From NCBI GenBank assembly GCA_002729215.1, contig PBTV01000012.1, positions 8,183-64,513 on the forward strand: a DNA stretch of 56,331 nucleotides, in the 5' to 3' direction. The DNA is from Rubrivirga sp. GTDB taxonomy: Bacteria > Actinomycetota > Actinomycetes > S36-B12. Of the stretch, positions 28,825-38,507 are shown one piece after another (the first letter of the stretch is position 1; each line of letters opens with the position of its first letter). Both the position numbers and the translations under genes were made by a program. The notes beneath the pieces were generated by a model. That model made no database searches and was not told the DNA's origin. It saw only the letters and a program-made list of their open reading frames with translations.

Positions 28825-28840
28825 CGTGCCGCCTGGCACG
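28825..28840 (+). terminator. hairpin between convergent rbpA and small membrane gene
   Basis: CGTGCC-GCCT-GGCACG forms a perfect 6-bp GC-rich stem with a 4-nt loop in the gap between two convergent genes. There is no T-tract, so it is at best an atypical, possibly bidirectional terminator. Confidence 0.45.
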
Positions 28841-28867
28841 CGAATCACCGGGGCGGGTAACGACGAT

Positions 28868-29155
28868 CTACCGCGCCAGCAGGACGACGACCACCACGAG
28901 TACGGCTATCGCTGTTCCGATCCCGATCCACGGAACGACCTTGCCGGACCGTCGATAAACGGGCTTGCCGGACCCGTCTGAGATTTCTCCGGCTTGCCGC
29001 AACTTGTCGTTGCCCTGGGCGATTCGAGCTGCATGGGCGGCACGTTCATCTGCCGTGCCCTCCTTCGGGGCCGTCGTCAGAAATTCATCCTCGGGAATAA
29101 AGTCGGGAACATCAGGAAACTCATCGCCGTTTGGCTCCGGGGGAGTAGTGGTCAT
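28868..29155 (-). CDS. small single-pass membrane protein, hypothetical
   Basis: 95 residues. The N-terminal part is acidic and proline-rich (EPNGDEFPDVPDFIPEDEF). A charged middle region follows, then the C-terminal helix VVPWIGIGTAIAVLVVVVVL, predicted as a tail anchor in the membrane. No recognised catalytic motif and no confident family. The ATG lies 6 nt after GATAGT on the minus strand, consistent with leaderless initiation. It lies downstream of nothing obvious: it is transcribed away from argG's 3' end and converges on rbpA. Confidence 0.8.
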   Translation of the reverse strand: MTTTPPEPNGDEFPDVPDFIPEDEFLTTAPKEGTADERAAHAARIAQGNDKLRQAGEISDGSGKPVYRRSGKVVPWIGIGTAIAVLVVVVVLLAR

Positions 29156-29161
29156 AACTCA

Positions 29162-29167
29162 ACTATC
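29162..29167 (-). promoter_or_regulatory. candidate -10 box (GATAGT)
   Basis: On the minus strand GATAGT ends 6 nt before the ATG at 29155. It keeps the A2 and T6 positions of the box seen before other genes here. Confidence 0.35.
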
Positions 29168-29178
29168 GCACGCACTGA

Positions 29179-30696
<1,518 letters not shown>

Positions 30697-30715
30697 TCAG
30701 GGAAAGCTGTCACCG

Positions 30716-30731
30716 CAGGGGGGCTTCCCCC
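30716..30731 (-). terminator. GC-rich hairpin in the gcvP-argG gap
   Basis: A run of G, CTT and a run of C (about five base pairs) forms a hairpin between gcvP and argG. It could end gcvP transcription or lie in the argG upstream region. No T-tract. Confidence 0.3.
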
Positions 30732-30744
30732 ATGAATCACGCCG

Positions 30745-30758
30745 ATAATGCACATTAT
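30745..30758. repeat. perfect inverted repeat ATAATG-CA-CATTAT
   Basis: A 14-base inverted repeat with a 2-base centre, AT-rich in a GC-rich background. It lies in the 207-base gcvP-argG gap about 130 bases before the argG start. It looks like a regulator operator but could also be part of a terminator, since TGTTGCAACA and an AGCA-TGCT hairpin follow directly. Confidence 0.45.
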
Positions 30759-30822
30759 GTCTGTTGCAACAGCACAATGCTGTGCCCGCTAAGGGCCTGA
30801 ATTCCCGATTCGATCCCCGGAA

Positions 30823-33660
30823 CTACGCCTGCGTGAGTTCCTCTGGGCGCGGGCACGCGCACACCAGATTGCGATCCCCGTAAGCACCGTCGATTCGTCG
30901 CACCGGCGGCCAGTATTTACCTGCATCCATGCCGCTAACGGGGAACGCTGCGATCCGAGCCGGGTAGGCGTGCTGCCATTCGCCGATCAGGCAATCGGCC
31001 GTGTGGGGAGCGTGGACCAGGGGATTGTCATCCGACGGCCATTCCCCTGCTCGGATGGCGTCGATTTCGCCCTTGATGGCGATCATCGCGTCACAGAACC
31101 GGTCGATCTCCTCGGCGTTCTCGCTTTCCGTCGGCTCAATCATCAGGGTGCCTGCCACCGGGAAGGACATGGTGGGAGCGTGGAAGCCGTAGTCCATCAA
31201 ACGCTTGGCGATGTCGTCCACGCTAACACCACTCTCGGCGGTCACCGGTCGAATGTCCACGATGCACTCGTGGGCAACAGTTCCGTTCGGGGCCGTGTAC
31301 AGGATCGGGTAATGCTCCTCGAGTCGGTGCGCGATGTAGTTGGCTGACAAGATCGCGACGCTGGTCGCTTCCCGCAGCCCCTCCTCGCCCATCATGCGGA
31401 TGTACATCCACGGGATCGGGAGAATGCCGGCGCTTCCCCAGGGCGCACCACTGACCGGCCCCATTCCCCCGTCCGCATATCCGCGTCCACTCGGACCTGC
31501 GTCCGGTCGCAGTGGATGGCCGGGAAGGAAAGGCGCCAGGTGGGCGCGAACCCCTATCGGCCCGACCCCGGGTCCCCCACCACCGTGCGGGATCGCAAAC
31601 GTCTTGTGCAGGTTGAGGTGCGAAACGTCCGCACCGAACGCACCCGGCTTCGCCAAGCCCACCAACGCGTTCAGGTTGGCGCCGTCGATGTACACCTGCC
31701 CACCGGCCTCATGCACTCGCGAACAGATCTCCCCCACCGCTTCTTCGAATACGCCGTGGGTCGATGGATACGTGATCATCAGCGCGGCCAGATTCTCCCG
31801 ATGCTCGTTGATCTTCGACTCCAGATCGGTCAGGTCTACATCTCCGGACTCGTCGCACGCCACGACAACAACATGCATACCCGCCATCACGGCGCTCGCT
31901 GCGTTGGTGCCGTGGGCGCTGCTCGGAATCAAGCACACGGTCCGCTGCGCGTCACCATTGGCTTGGTGATACGCCCGAATGGCCATGAGGCCCGCGAACT
32001 CCCCCTGCGATCCAGCGTTCGGCTGCACGGAGACCGCGTCGTATCCCGTGATCCCAGCGAGCCATTCTTCGAGCTCGGTGATCATCTCCACATACGGGCG
32101 CACCTGCTCGGCCGGCGCGAACGGGTGGGCATTGGCGAATTCCGGCCAGGTGATCGGCGCCATCTCCGCTGCGGCATTGAGCTTCATCGTGCACGACCCC
32201 AACGGGATCATCGTCCGGTCGAGAGCAAGATCCTTATCGGCCAGCGAACGCATGTAGCGCATCAGCGCCGTCTCCGAACGGTGGCGATGGAAGACCGGAT
32301 ACGGGAGAAGTTCTTCCTCGCGGCCCAGCTCGCCCATGCGGTCGCCGTCCGCGACATCGGCGAGATCGAACCCCCACTCCTCGGCGAGTGCTTGGGCCTC
32401 GTCCTGCGATGTTGTTTCGTCGATGGTCACGCTCACAGTGTCTGCGTCGACGACTCGTACGTTAATGCCAGCGGTCCGCGCCTGGTCGGCGAATTTCTGC
32501 GCCGCGCCAGGGACCTGCAGCGCGACCGTGTCGAAGATCAATCCTTCGTGCGGAGACAAGCCTCCGTCACGAGCCCCGGCTCGAACCCTCTCGGCCAGGT
32601 GGTTCACTCGCCGCGCGATACCGCGCAACCCATCGGGACCGTGGTAAACCGCGTACATGCTGGCCAGCACCGCGAGCAGGACCTGCGCGGTGCAGATATT
32701 GCTGGTGGCCTTTTCACGCCGGATGTGCTGCTCGCGAGTTTGCAGGGCCAGGCGATACGCCGGCCGCCCGTCGGCGTCCACGCTGACCCCCACCAAGCGA
32801 CCCGGCAGGGAACGTTCAAGACCCGACCGGACCGCGATATATCCGGCGTGCGGACCGCCGAAGGCCATCGGAACGCCATATCGCTGCATCGATCCGACGG
32901 CTATATCTGCACCGAGCGCCCCGGGTGAGCGCAGGAGCGTCAGCGCCAACGGATCCGCGTCCATGACGACGAGTGCTCCCCGAGCCTTCGCCGCCGACAG
33001 CACTGCGCGCGGGTCGACTATCCGCCCGGTAGAAGCCGGATAGGCCAGTACGACGCCGGACAGTTCACCGTCGACCAGACCCTGGTCGGGGTCGAACTCG
33101 ACAATCTCGATTTCCACCGGTTCCGCCCGCGTGTGAACGACAGCGCGAACCTGCGGGTGCAGTCCCACATCGATGGCCACGCGTCGCACGCCTCGGGGTC
33201 CGTGTTTCACAGCGATGGCTACCGCTTCGGCTACCGCTGTCGCCTCGTCCAGCAGCGACGCCCCCGCCACCGCCAGACCGGTGAGATCCTCTACGAGGGT
33301 TTGGAAGTTCAGCAGAGCCTCCAATCGGCCTTGCGAGATCTCCGGCTGATACGGCGTATAGGCGGTGTACCACCCGGTGTTCAGAAGAATTCCACGCTTG
33401 ATCGCTTCGGGAATCACCGTGCCGTGGTAGCCCAGGCCGATCATCGACGTGGGAAGTTCCATGGCGGACGTGCGGGATTGCAGTTCGTCTAGTGCCTGAC
33501 TTTCACCGACGGCGGCGGGAACACTCATGGGCCCGGTGTCCGCGATCCCGGCTGGTACGACTGCCTTAATGAATGTCTCTAGATCGGAATATCCGAGGGA
33601 TGTCAGCATGACCAAGCGGTCAGCGTGATCTGGTCCTATGTGGCGGGCTCCGAAATCCAT
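30823..33660 (-). CDS. gcvP: glycine dehydrogenase (decarboxylating), P protein
   Basis: PLP-dependent P protein of the glycine cleavage system, which decarboxylates glycine and loads the aminomethyl group on lipoyl-GcvH. 945 residues, full-length fused alpha-beta form. It starts [19 protein letters not shown]. It has [20 protein letters not shown], the second-half [20 protein letters not shown] and the PLP lysine, residue 686, in [21 protein letters not shown]-like TGGAG lies 6 nt before the ATG. A tandem glycine riboswitch fills the leader. The segment coding [15 protein letters not shown] (31102-31144) is duplicated exactly at the 5' end of garA. Confidence 0.97.
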   Translation of the reverse strand: MDFGARHIGPDHADRLVMLTSLGYSDLETFIKAVVPAGIADTGPMSVPAAVGESQALDELQSRTSAMELPTSMIGLGYHGTVIPEAIKRGILLNTGWYTAYTPYQPEISQGRLEALLNFQTLVEDLTGLAVAGASLLDEATAVAEAVAIAVKHGPRGVRRVAIDVGLHPQVRAVVHTRAEPVEIEIVEFDPDQGLVDGELSGVVLAYPASTGRIVDPRAVLSAAKARGALVVMDADPLALTLLRSPGALGADIAVGSMQRYGVPMAFGGPHAGYIAVRSGLERSLPGRLVGVSVDADGRPAYRLALQTREQHIRREKATSNICTAQVLLAVLASMYAVYHGPDGLRGIARRVNHLAERVRAGARDGGLSPHEGLIFDTVALQVPGAAQKFADQARTAGINVRVVDADTVSVTIDETTSQDEAQALAEEWGFDLADVADGDRMGELGREEELLPYPVFHRHRSETALMRYMRSLADKDLALDRTMIPLGSCTMKLNAAAEMAPITWPEFANAHPFAPAEQVRPYVEMITELEEWLAGITGYDAVSVQPNAGSQGEFAGLMAIRAYHQANGDAQRTVCLIPSSAHGTNAASAVMAGMHVVVVACDESGDVDLTDLESKINEHRENLAALMITYPSTHGVFEEAVGEICSRVHEAGGQVYIDGANLNALVGLAKPGAFGADVSHLNLHKTFAIPHGGGGPGVGPIGVRAHLAPFLPGHPLRPDAGPSGRGYADGGMGPVSGAPWGSAGILPIPWMYIRMMGEEGLREATSVAILSANYIAHRLEEHYPILYTAPNGTVAHECIVDIRPVTAESGVSVDDIAKRLMDYGFHAPTMSFPVAGTLMIEPTESENAEEIDRFCDAMIAIKGEIDAIRAGEWPSDDNPLVHAPHTADCLIGEWQHAYPARIAAFPVSGMDAGKYWPPVRRIDGAYGDRNLVCACPRPEELTQA
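31102..31144 (-). repeat. 43-bp segment of gcvP duplicated in garA (copy A)
   Basis: Identical over 43 bases to 36455-36497 on the same strand. In gcvP it encodes part of the conserved [14 protein letters not shown] region, so this is presumably the original copy. Confidence 0.97.
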
Positions 33661-33694
33661 AAAACGCTCCAGGGTCGAGGGCGAACAGCATTGC

Positions 33695-33897
33695 TACTGC
33701 TCCCCCTCTGTTGACCACGCACAGCGCGACCTGAGAGCTTCACCGCATCCGCATGCGGCTTGCACCGTCGGTAGGGACATGTCCCTTTTCCAGAGGTGCC
33801 TACCCGTGCGGTACCTGTGCCTGAGAGTTTGACGGGGCGCTTGCTCCTTCGGCGGCCTCTGCAGTGGCTGTACAGCGACTCTCTCCCGCACGGGATG
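33695..33897 (-). ncRNA. tandem glycine riboswitch before gcvP
   Basis: Read on the minus strand, the leader contains two consecutive glycine aptamers. The first (about 33897-33787) has GCGGGAGAG, GCCGCCGAAGGAGCAAG, ACTCTCAGGCA and GGTAGGCACCTCTGG. The second (about 33785-33695) has CCGACGGTGCAAG, GCTCTCAGGT and ACAGAGGGGGA. This is the usual cooperative glycine-sensing arrangement. It ends about 35 bases before the gcvP start, so control of translation or of transcription read-through by glycine is expected. Confidence 0.9.
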
Positions 33898-33909
33898 TTT
33901 GGCTACGCC

Positions 33910-33915
33910 AGCATA
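33910..33915 (-). promoter_or_regulatory. -10 box (TATGCT) for the riboswitch-gcvP transcript
   Basis: On the minus strand TATGCT places transcription start near 33903, just upstream of the first aptamer. It lies between the merR stop and the riboswitch. Confidence 0.45.
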
Positions 33916-33927
33916 GCTGATGCCGGT

Positions 33928-34512
33928 TCAGCCGGCGGCCCGTTGGGCGCGGCGTTGCGCCAATTCGTCCGTGACGCCCGCCGGGGCAATTTCCTGTCCG
34001 TCAGGGACCTCTGCCGGGAGGGTCGCCAAGGTTCCCTCAACCTCCCGCCACACACTGCCCACGGCGATTCCGAACACTCCCTGGCCCCCGCGGACCAGGT
34101 CAACGACCTCGTCAGCGCTTCGGCACTCGTAAATGCTCGCGCCGTCGCTCATCAGGGTGATGTGCGCGAGGTCCTCCCCTTGCCGAGCGGCGAGATGGTC
34201 CACCGCGACACGAATATTTTGCAACGAGACACCGGTATCAATGAGTCGCTTAACGATACGAAGGATCAAAATGTCGCGAAAGCCATACAGACGTTGGGTG
34301 CCTGACCCGGCCGCTCCCCTGACCGTGGGGGCCACTAAGCCCGTGCGCGCCCAATAGTCCAACTGCCGGTACGTGATGCCGGCTGCGGCGCACGCCACCG
34401 GGCCGCGATACCCGGCATCGGCCGGCAAGGGTCGCAGTTGCGCGTCATCAAACAGCGCGCCCTGGTTCGAGGCGCTCTCCCCTGTCTCTGCGGGCATCTG
34501 CCTACTGGTCAC
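33928..34512 (-). CDS. MerR-family transcriptional regulator (Rv1830-like)
   Basis: About 194 residues. A disordered N-terminus is followed by a MerR winged-helix: VACAAAGITYRQLDYWARTG with GTQRLYGFRDILILRIVKRL and TGVSLQNIRVAVDHLA. Targets are unknown here; its neighbours are glycine-cleavage and cell-division regulators. GTG at 34512 is chosen because GAGGAGG lies 5 nt upstream. The in-frame GTG at 34536 overlaps a TAGGGT box (34540-34535) and so probably lies at or before the transcription start. Order garA-merR-bfn-merR-gcvP is conserved in mycobacteria. Confidence 0.9.
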   Translation of the reverse strand: MTSRQMPAETGESASNQGALFDDAQLRPLPADAGYRGPVACAAAGITYRQLDYWARTGLVAPTVRGAAGSGTQRLYGFRDILILRIVKRLIDTGVSLQNIRVAVDHLAARQGEDLAHITLMSDGASIYECRSADEVVDLVRGGQGVFGIAVGSVWREVEGTLATLPAEVPDGQEIAPAGVTDELAQRRAQRAAG

Positions 34513-34534
34513 GTCTTCCTCCTCGTTCCGCTTC

Positions 34535-34540
34535 ACCCTA
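34535..34540 (-). promoter_or_regulatory. candidate -10 box (TAGGGT) for merR
   Basis: Minus-strand TAGGGT gives a transcription start near 34528, just upstream of the GAGGAGG site used by the GTG at 34512. The remaining 135 bases up to the bifunctional nuclease show no other feature I can support. Confidence 0.35.
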
Positions 34541-34675
34541 CTGCGGGACCGAACCCACAGATGTGGATCGGCGTATCGAGAGAAGCAATGGCTCAGAATC
34601 TAGGGAGCCCGGAACGGTCGAACAATGCGACACGCCCCACCGCCGCGGACGTAAGTCTCAACGTGAACTGAAGGC

Positions 34676-35158
34676 TCAGGAAGCGTTCCCGAAATCCTCA
34701 GGCGAGATCTCGTCCAGGAAGGCGCGGAACTTCTCCACTTGATCTTCTTCTACCGGTTCGTCCTCGTCGGGAATCTCGATTCCCGCCTCCTGAACCACCT
34801 CCTCGGTCCCCACGATGGGAACGTCGGCACGCAGGGCCAGAGCGATGGCGTCCGAGGGACGTGCCGACACCTCGAGTCCGGACGAGAACACGATGATGGA
34901 GTAGAAGACACCATCACTCAGGTCGGTAATCCGCACCTCCTGCAGTGGCGCGTCCACGGCCTTGAGCAGGTCGAGCATTAGGTCGTGGGTCAAGGGGCGC
35001 GGTGGCACCACTCCCTGCTGGGCATAGGCGATCGCCGTCGCCTCAACGGCACCAACCCAAATGGGCAGGTATCGCTCACCGTCGGTCTCTCGCAGCAGGA
35101 CAATGGGGGTGTTCGACGGCATTTCCATGCGGACGCCGACGACCTCAAGGCCGATCAT
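34676..35158 (-). CDS. bifunctional nuclease family protein (DUF151)
   Basis: 160 residues. It starts MIGLEVVGVRMEMPSNTPIV, the canonical beginning of the BFN/DUF151 domain, followed by LLRETDGERYLPIWVGAVEA and SARPSDAIALALRADVPIV. The C-terminal part has an acidic coiled region like UVR-type tails (IPDEDEPVEEDQVEKFRAFL). Plant and thermophile members show RNase/DNase activity, but the bacterial role is unsettled. The start has a TACGCT box 6 nt upstream. The upstream open frame is Arg/Pro/Ser-rich and not protein-like. Confidence 0.93.
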   Translation of the reverse strand: MIGLEVVGVRMEMPSNTPIVLLRETDGERYLPIWVGAVEATAIAYAQQGVVPPRPLTHDLMLDLLKAVDAPLQEVRITDLSDGVFYSIIVFSSGLEVSARPSDAIALALRADVPIVGTEEVVQEAGIEIPDEDEPVEEDQVEKFRAFLDEISPEDFGNAS

Positions 35159-35164
35159 GCTGCC

Positions 35165-35170
35165 AGCGTA
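35165..35170 (-). promoter_or_regulatory. -10 box (TACGCT) for the bifunctional nuclease gene
   Basis: On the minus strand TACGCT ends 6 nt before the ATG at 35158, indicating leaderless transcription separate from the upstream gcvH-garA-ftsR unit. Confidence 0.5.
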
Positions 35171-35228
35171 ACTGCGCTCCACCGGCGGCGATACGTCAAC
35201 GGTCACGCTCTGAGTGAAACAGCCGCCA

Positions 35229-35267
35229 CTGGGGACCGCCGGTATCCGGATCCAAAAAGTCCCCCAG
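35229..35267 (-). terminator. long-loop inverted repeat after ftsR
   Basis: CTGGGGGAC and GTCCCCAG flank about 22 bases in the 154-base gap after the ftsR stop. It could end the gcvH-garA-ftsR transcript. The loop is large and there is a short T-run inside it rather than after it. Confidence 0.3.
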
Positions 35268-35312
35268 CTCGCGATACACAGACGGGCAACGAGCGCGTCA
35301 CACGGAGGCGAC

Positions 35313-36020
35313 TTACGCCTTGCCGGCGCGGGTGAGTTCGGCACGGAGTAGCGACGCGTGCAATTGCACGAACAAGGCGGCGATCTCTCGGATTGCCTCC
35401 TGGGACCGAACTCTCGAATCCCCCTCCCGACCCGTGGTCCGACCAAACGGTGTAGCCATCTGCTCGATCAGTCCAGATTCTCGATCTGCGACCACTCGAA
35501 AACTGCGCATATGTCGGCCCTCGAAACCGAACCCTGCCAGGCGCGCGGCAAGTTGGCAGATCGTCGCCGCATCCTCGTCGTAATGGCCCGCCGGACTAAC
35601 CCAGACCAGGCCAAGCTCCTCGAGTTCGGCTACGTAGGACTCTTCGAGTTGGGTCATCTCGGCCAGTTCGGCACGCGTCAGCCGCAATCGACCCGCCCCC
35701 GGCCTAAAGTCCTCCTGGCGCATGCCACTACCCGCGATCACCGTGCTCTCAGCACTTTCATCAAGCTGCTCGCGTATCACCTTCAACGGAAGGTATTGGT
35801 CACGCTGGAGTGTGAGCACGTCTCGAAGCCGTCGCACATCATCATCGGCGAAGCGACGATAGCCGCTGGCTGTTCGCGTAGGGATGATCAAACCCTCGGT
35901 TTCAAGAAACCGAATCTTGCTGATGGTGACGTCCGGAAAGTCACGCTTGAGCAGACTGTGGACCTCGCCAATGCTCAGCGTGCTCTTATTGGACGACTCC
36001 GCCGCCTCTGAGGCGCTCAT
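35313..36020 (-). CDS. ftsR: MerR-family regulator FtsR-like (Rv1828-like)
   Basis: 235 residues. The N-terminal MerR domain STLSIGEVHSLLKRDFPDVT, KIRFLETEGLIIPTRTASGY and RRFADDDVRRLRDVLTLQRD is followed by a helical C-terminal ligand- or dimer-type domain (LTRAELAEMTQLEESYVAEL). Homologues next to garA regulate ftsZ in corynebacteria (FtsR). The ATG overlaps the garA stop by 4 bases, so the two are co-translated. Confidence 0.9.
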   Translation of the reverse strand: MSASEAAESSNKSTLSIGEVHSLLKRDFPDVTISKIRFLETEGLIIPTRTASGYRRFADDDVRRLRDVLTLQRDQYLPLKVIREQLDESAESTVIAGSGMRQEDFRPGAGRLRLTRAELAEMTQLEESYVAELEELGLVWVSPAGHYDEDAATICQLAARLAGFGFEGRHMRSFRVVADRESGLIEQMATPFGRTTGREGDSRVRSQEAIREIAALFVQLHASLLRAELTRAGKA

Positions 36021-36496
36021 GTTCCGGGCTCTACGCCTACCAAGAAGACGAACCGAAACTTCCCGATCTGTACTTCGTCTCCACCCTTGAGACTTTGATC
36101 GTCTACGCGGACCCTGTTGACGTATGTGCCGTTGAGGCTGCCCACGTCGCGAACACTCCAGCCCTCGGACCCGCGTCGAAACTCGGCATGGCGACGACTG
36201 ACGGTCACGTCGTCCAAGAACACTTCCGATTCCGGGGAGCGACCAACTTCAACGATGTCGGCATCTGCGGGGAGAAGAAATTCACTGCCCTCTGCCGGTC
36301 CGCGGTGCACGATTAACAGCGCGGATTCCGACGGCAATTCTCGATGAATGCCCGTCCCGAGGGCCGCAGCCGGTCCAGTACCGGTGGCCGGGCCCCCCTG
36401 GCCGGAGACGGTGGATATCGCCCCTGTCGCCCCGATGTCACCGTCCATCTGTGCGTCGATCTCCTCGGCGTTCTCGCTTTCCGTCGGCTCAATCAT
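36017..36496 (-). CDS. garA: FHA-domain protein GarA/OdhI-like, with GcvP-derived N-terminus
   Basis: 159 residues. The C-terminal FHA domain (about 60-155) is intact: VEVGRSPESEVFLDDVTVSR, RHAEFRRG, VGSLNGTYVNRVRVD and DEVQIGKFRFVFLVG. GarA and OdhI inhibit 2-oxoglutarate dehydrogenase and regulate glutamate metabolism when unphosphorylated. Phosphorylation of an N-terminal ETTS motif turns this off. Here that motif is absent. The first 14 residues, [14 protein letters not shown], are identical to GcvP and come from an exact 43-bp DNA copy. GGGAG lies 5 nt before the ATG, so the copied sequence should be translated. ISTVSG near residue 27 is the nearest Ser/Thr cluster. Confidence 0.93.
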   Translation of the reverse strand: MIEPTESENAEEIDAQMDGDIGATGAISTVSGQGGPATGTGPAAALGTGIHRELPSESALLIVHRGPAEGSEFLLPADADIVEVGRSPESEVFLDDVTVSRRHAEFRRGSEGWSVRDVGSLNGTYVNRVRVDDQSLKGGDEVQIGKFRFVFLVGVEPGT

Positions 36497-36497
36497 C
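36455..36497 (-). repeat. 43-bp segment of gcvP duplicated in garA (copy B)
   Basis: Identical over 43 bases to 31102-31144, same orientation, 5.3 kb away. It begins one base before the garA ATG and covers the first 14 codons. Confidence 0.97.
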
Positions 36498-36542
36498 GTG
36501 GCTCCCTTCGCGGCCGCCGTGTACTCCCCTGGTTCTTCTAGC

Positions 36543-36938
36543 CTAGGCCCCGCTGGTCAGGCCCTCGTATTCACGCGCCGACATCAGCCCCTCGAGCTGC
36601 CTGTTTCGCTCCGACTCGTCACCGCAGTCAATCCTGAATAGCCAGCCATCGCCGTAGGGATCAGAGTTGATGGTCTCGGGGACGTCGTCGACACCGCCGT
36701 TGACCTCGACCACCTGGCCGGTGATCGGGGCGTACAGTTCGCTGACACTCTTGGTCGACTCCACCTCACCACAGGATTGACCCGCCTCGACACCGTCACC
36801 CATACCCGGCAACGAGACGAACACGATGTCTCCGAGGGCTTCCTGGGCGTAGTGGGTGATGCCCACCGTCACGATGCCCCCCTCCCCGGCGCGGACCCAT
36901 TCGTGCTCCGCCGTGTAGTGCGCGTCCTCAGGAATCAT
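36543..36938 (-). CDS. gcvH: glycine cleavage system H protein
   Basis: 131-residue lipoyl carrier that shuttles the aminomethyl group between GcvP and GcvT. It has HYTAEHEWVRAGEGGIVTVG, GDIVFVSLPGMGDGVEAGQ and the lipoyl lysine in GEVESTKSVSELYAP. The C-terminal GDGWLFRIDCGDESERNRQL also fits. GGGGAGGG precedes the ATG. It heads a gcvH-garA-ftsR unit, with 46 bases to garA. No riboswitch is seen before it, unlike gcvP. Confidence 0.96.
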   Translation of the reverse strand: MIPEDAHYTAEHEWVRAGEGGIVTVGITHYAQEALGDIVFVSLPGMGDGVEAGQSCGEVESTKSVSELYAPITGQVVEVNGGVDDVPETINSDPYGDGWLFRIDCGDESERNRQLEGLMSAREYEGLTSGA

Positions 36939-37020
36939 CAGGCCCTCCCCTATCGATGTCGACGATCCGAATAACGCTGTGAATGTAACCGTGAAAACCG
37001 CCCTGGTCGATCCTACGCGT

Positions 37021-37644
37021 TCATCTACTGCGCCCGGAGGTGATCATTTCCCGGGCGTAGCGGATGCCCGCCCACCAATACAGGAAGGTTCCCCACAGAG
37101 CGAAGGCCCACCCACACACGGACAGGGTGGTGCCCAACACACCCGGCAACGAGCCGAGAAGCAGCACCGGGAAGCCCCAGAACAAGGCGAACGTTCCCGT
37201 CTTTCCCACGTAGGTAACCGGTAACGCGATGCGACCCGAACCCCGCAACATGGGCATTAACACCAGCAAGAACAGATCGCGAGACAGAAGGATCACCACC
37301 AGCCACCAGCCGATGACATCGCGGAGCGCCAGCCCTACCAGCGTCGCGAGAATGTAAAGCCGGTCGACGGCCGGGTCTAGCAGTACGCCGAATCGACTGC
37401 GCTGATCCAACCGTCGAGCCAGATATCCATCTATCCAGTCGGACGCTCCCGCCAAGACGAGCACGACGAAGGCAGCAACGTCGGCCTCTTCGACCAGTAC
37501 CAGCCACAGGAACAGTGGGATACCGAGCAACCGTAGGAAACTGACGAGGTTGGGCACCGTCCACACATTCCACGGCCCGCTCGATCCAGGCGCGTGGTCT
37601 TGTTCGCGGATCTCAGGCGTGTGCCCGCTATCGGATGTCGTCAT
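37021..37644 (-). CDS. CDP-alcohol phosphatidyltransferase (PgsA-like)
   Basis: 207-residue membrane enzyme of the CDP-alcohol phosphatidyltransferase family. The signature is spread over DWIDGYLARRLDQRSRFGVL and DPAVDRLYI, with the conserved aspartates of DG...AR...G...D...D. Several membrane helices follow. Likely product is a glycerol-phosphate or related phospholipid (PgsA2/cardiolipin-synthase-like), not settled by sequence. ATG 37644 has GGAGG 4 nt upstream; the longer upstream frame is not protein-like. It lies upstream of gcvH, as pgsA2 does in mycobacteria. Confidence 0.9.
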   Translation of the reverse strand: MTTSDSGHTPEIREQDHAPGSSGPWNVWTVPNLVSFLRLLGIPLFLWLVLVEEADVAAFVVLVLAGASDWIDGYLARRLDQRSRFGVLLDPAVDRLYILATLVGLALRDVIGWWLVVILLSRDLFLLVLMPMLRGSGRIALPVTYVGKTGTFALFWGFPVLLLGSLPGVLGTTLSVCGWAFALWGTFLYWWAGIRYAREMITSGRSR

Positions 37645-37739
37645 CGCACCTCCCAGCCTGCCCTCATGCCTTCCAGTTTGCCTGTCTGCCCGGCCACCTC
37701 TCGAGGTCGAGTATGGACTGCACTCTCGGCTCGACTCTG

Positions 37740-38507
37740 CTATTCGAGAACAAGAACGGCGGTCGCCACAACCCCGACAGCGACGACCATCCCACGAAGC
37801 ACGACCTCCGGCAGGCGCCTCGCCCAGCGGCCACCGAGGTATCCCCCGGCGGTGGAACTGACCATCAGAACCATCGCGGCAGGCCACACCACGTAGCCAG
37901 AGAAGGCAAACACCACCGCCGCCACCACGTTGGCGACGGACGCGAGGAGATTCTTCGCGGCGTTGCTGTACTGAACACGGGCGTCGTATATCCACGTGAG
38001 AATCGCCATCAACGCGATCCCCTGAGCCGCACCGAAATATCCTCCGTACACCCCCACGGCCCCCGTCCACGGCCACAAACGCCGCGGTTGTGTAGCCGGC
38101 GCGGGGGCCGATGCTCCTTGTCGCGTGGCGCGTAGCCGTGCGCGCAAGGGCTGCAAGGCAACCATCACCGTCGCGGTAGCGATCAGCCACGGAACGATGG
38201 ATGCGAAGACTTCCTCGGGAAGAGCCACCACCAGCAGGGCGCCGAGTGCCGCTCCGATCGTGGTGGCGATAACCGGGAATCGAAGGGCGGTAAGGCGATC
38301 GCGCAGTTCTCGCCGATAGGCGTATGTCGAGGCGAAACTGCCGGGAAACAGGCCTGTGGTGTTCGTCCCGTTTGCCGCAACAGGCGGAACGCCTACCGCC
38401 AGCAACGTGCTGAAAGTGATGAGCGTTCCGGAGCCCACCACAGCATTGATCGCACCGGCGACTCCACCGGCCGCAACCAAGACAAGAACGGCTGTCCAGG
38501 TATCCAT
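37740..38507 (-). CDS. TauE/SafE family permease
   Basis: 255-residue integral membrane protein with about eight helices. The first TauE/SafE repeat VAAGGVAGAINAVVGSGTLI and NGTNTTGLFPGSFASTYAYR, then the second repeat GVYGGYFGAAQGIALMAIL and VQYSNAAKNLLASVANVVAA. The family exports sulfite, sulfoacetate or related organosulfur anions. The ATG shares one base with the stop of the cryptochrome gene (TGATG), so it is translationally coupled to it. Substrate unknown. Confidence 0.92.
   Translation of the reverse strand: MDTWTAVLVLVAAGGVAGAINAVVGSGTLITFSTLLAVGVPPVAANGTNTTGLFPGSFASTYAYRRELRDRLTALRFPVIATTIGAALGALLVVALPEEVFASIVPWLIATATVMVALQPLRARLRATRQGASAPAPATQPRRLWPWTGAVGVYGGYFGAAQGIALMAILTWIYDARVQYSNAAKNLLASVANVVAAVVFAFSGYVVWPAAMVLMVSSTAGGYLGGRWARRLPEVVLRGMVVAVGVVATAVLVLE

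Noticed and set aside
31516-32928. 470-codon plus-strand frame inside gcvP
   Set aside because: Antisense to a full-length, motif-complete GcvP; composition is Arg/His/Gly-rich and matches no family. It is a GC-rich shadow frame.
35159-35446. N-terminal extension of the bifunctional nuclease frame
   Set aside because: Extension is not protein-like, and the canonical MIGLEVVGVRM start has a TACGCT box 6 nt ahead.
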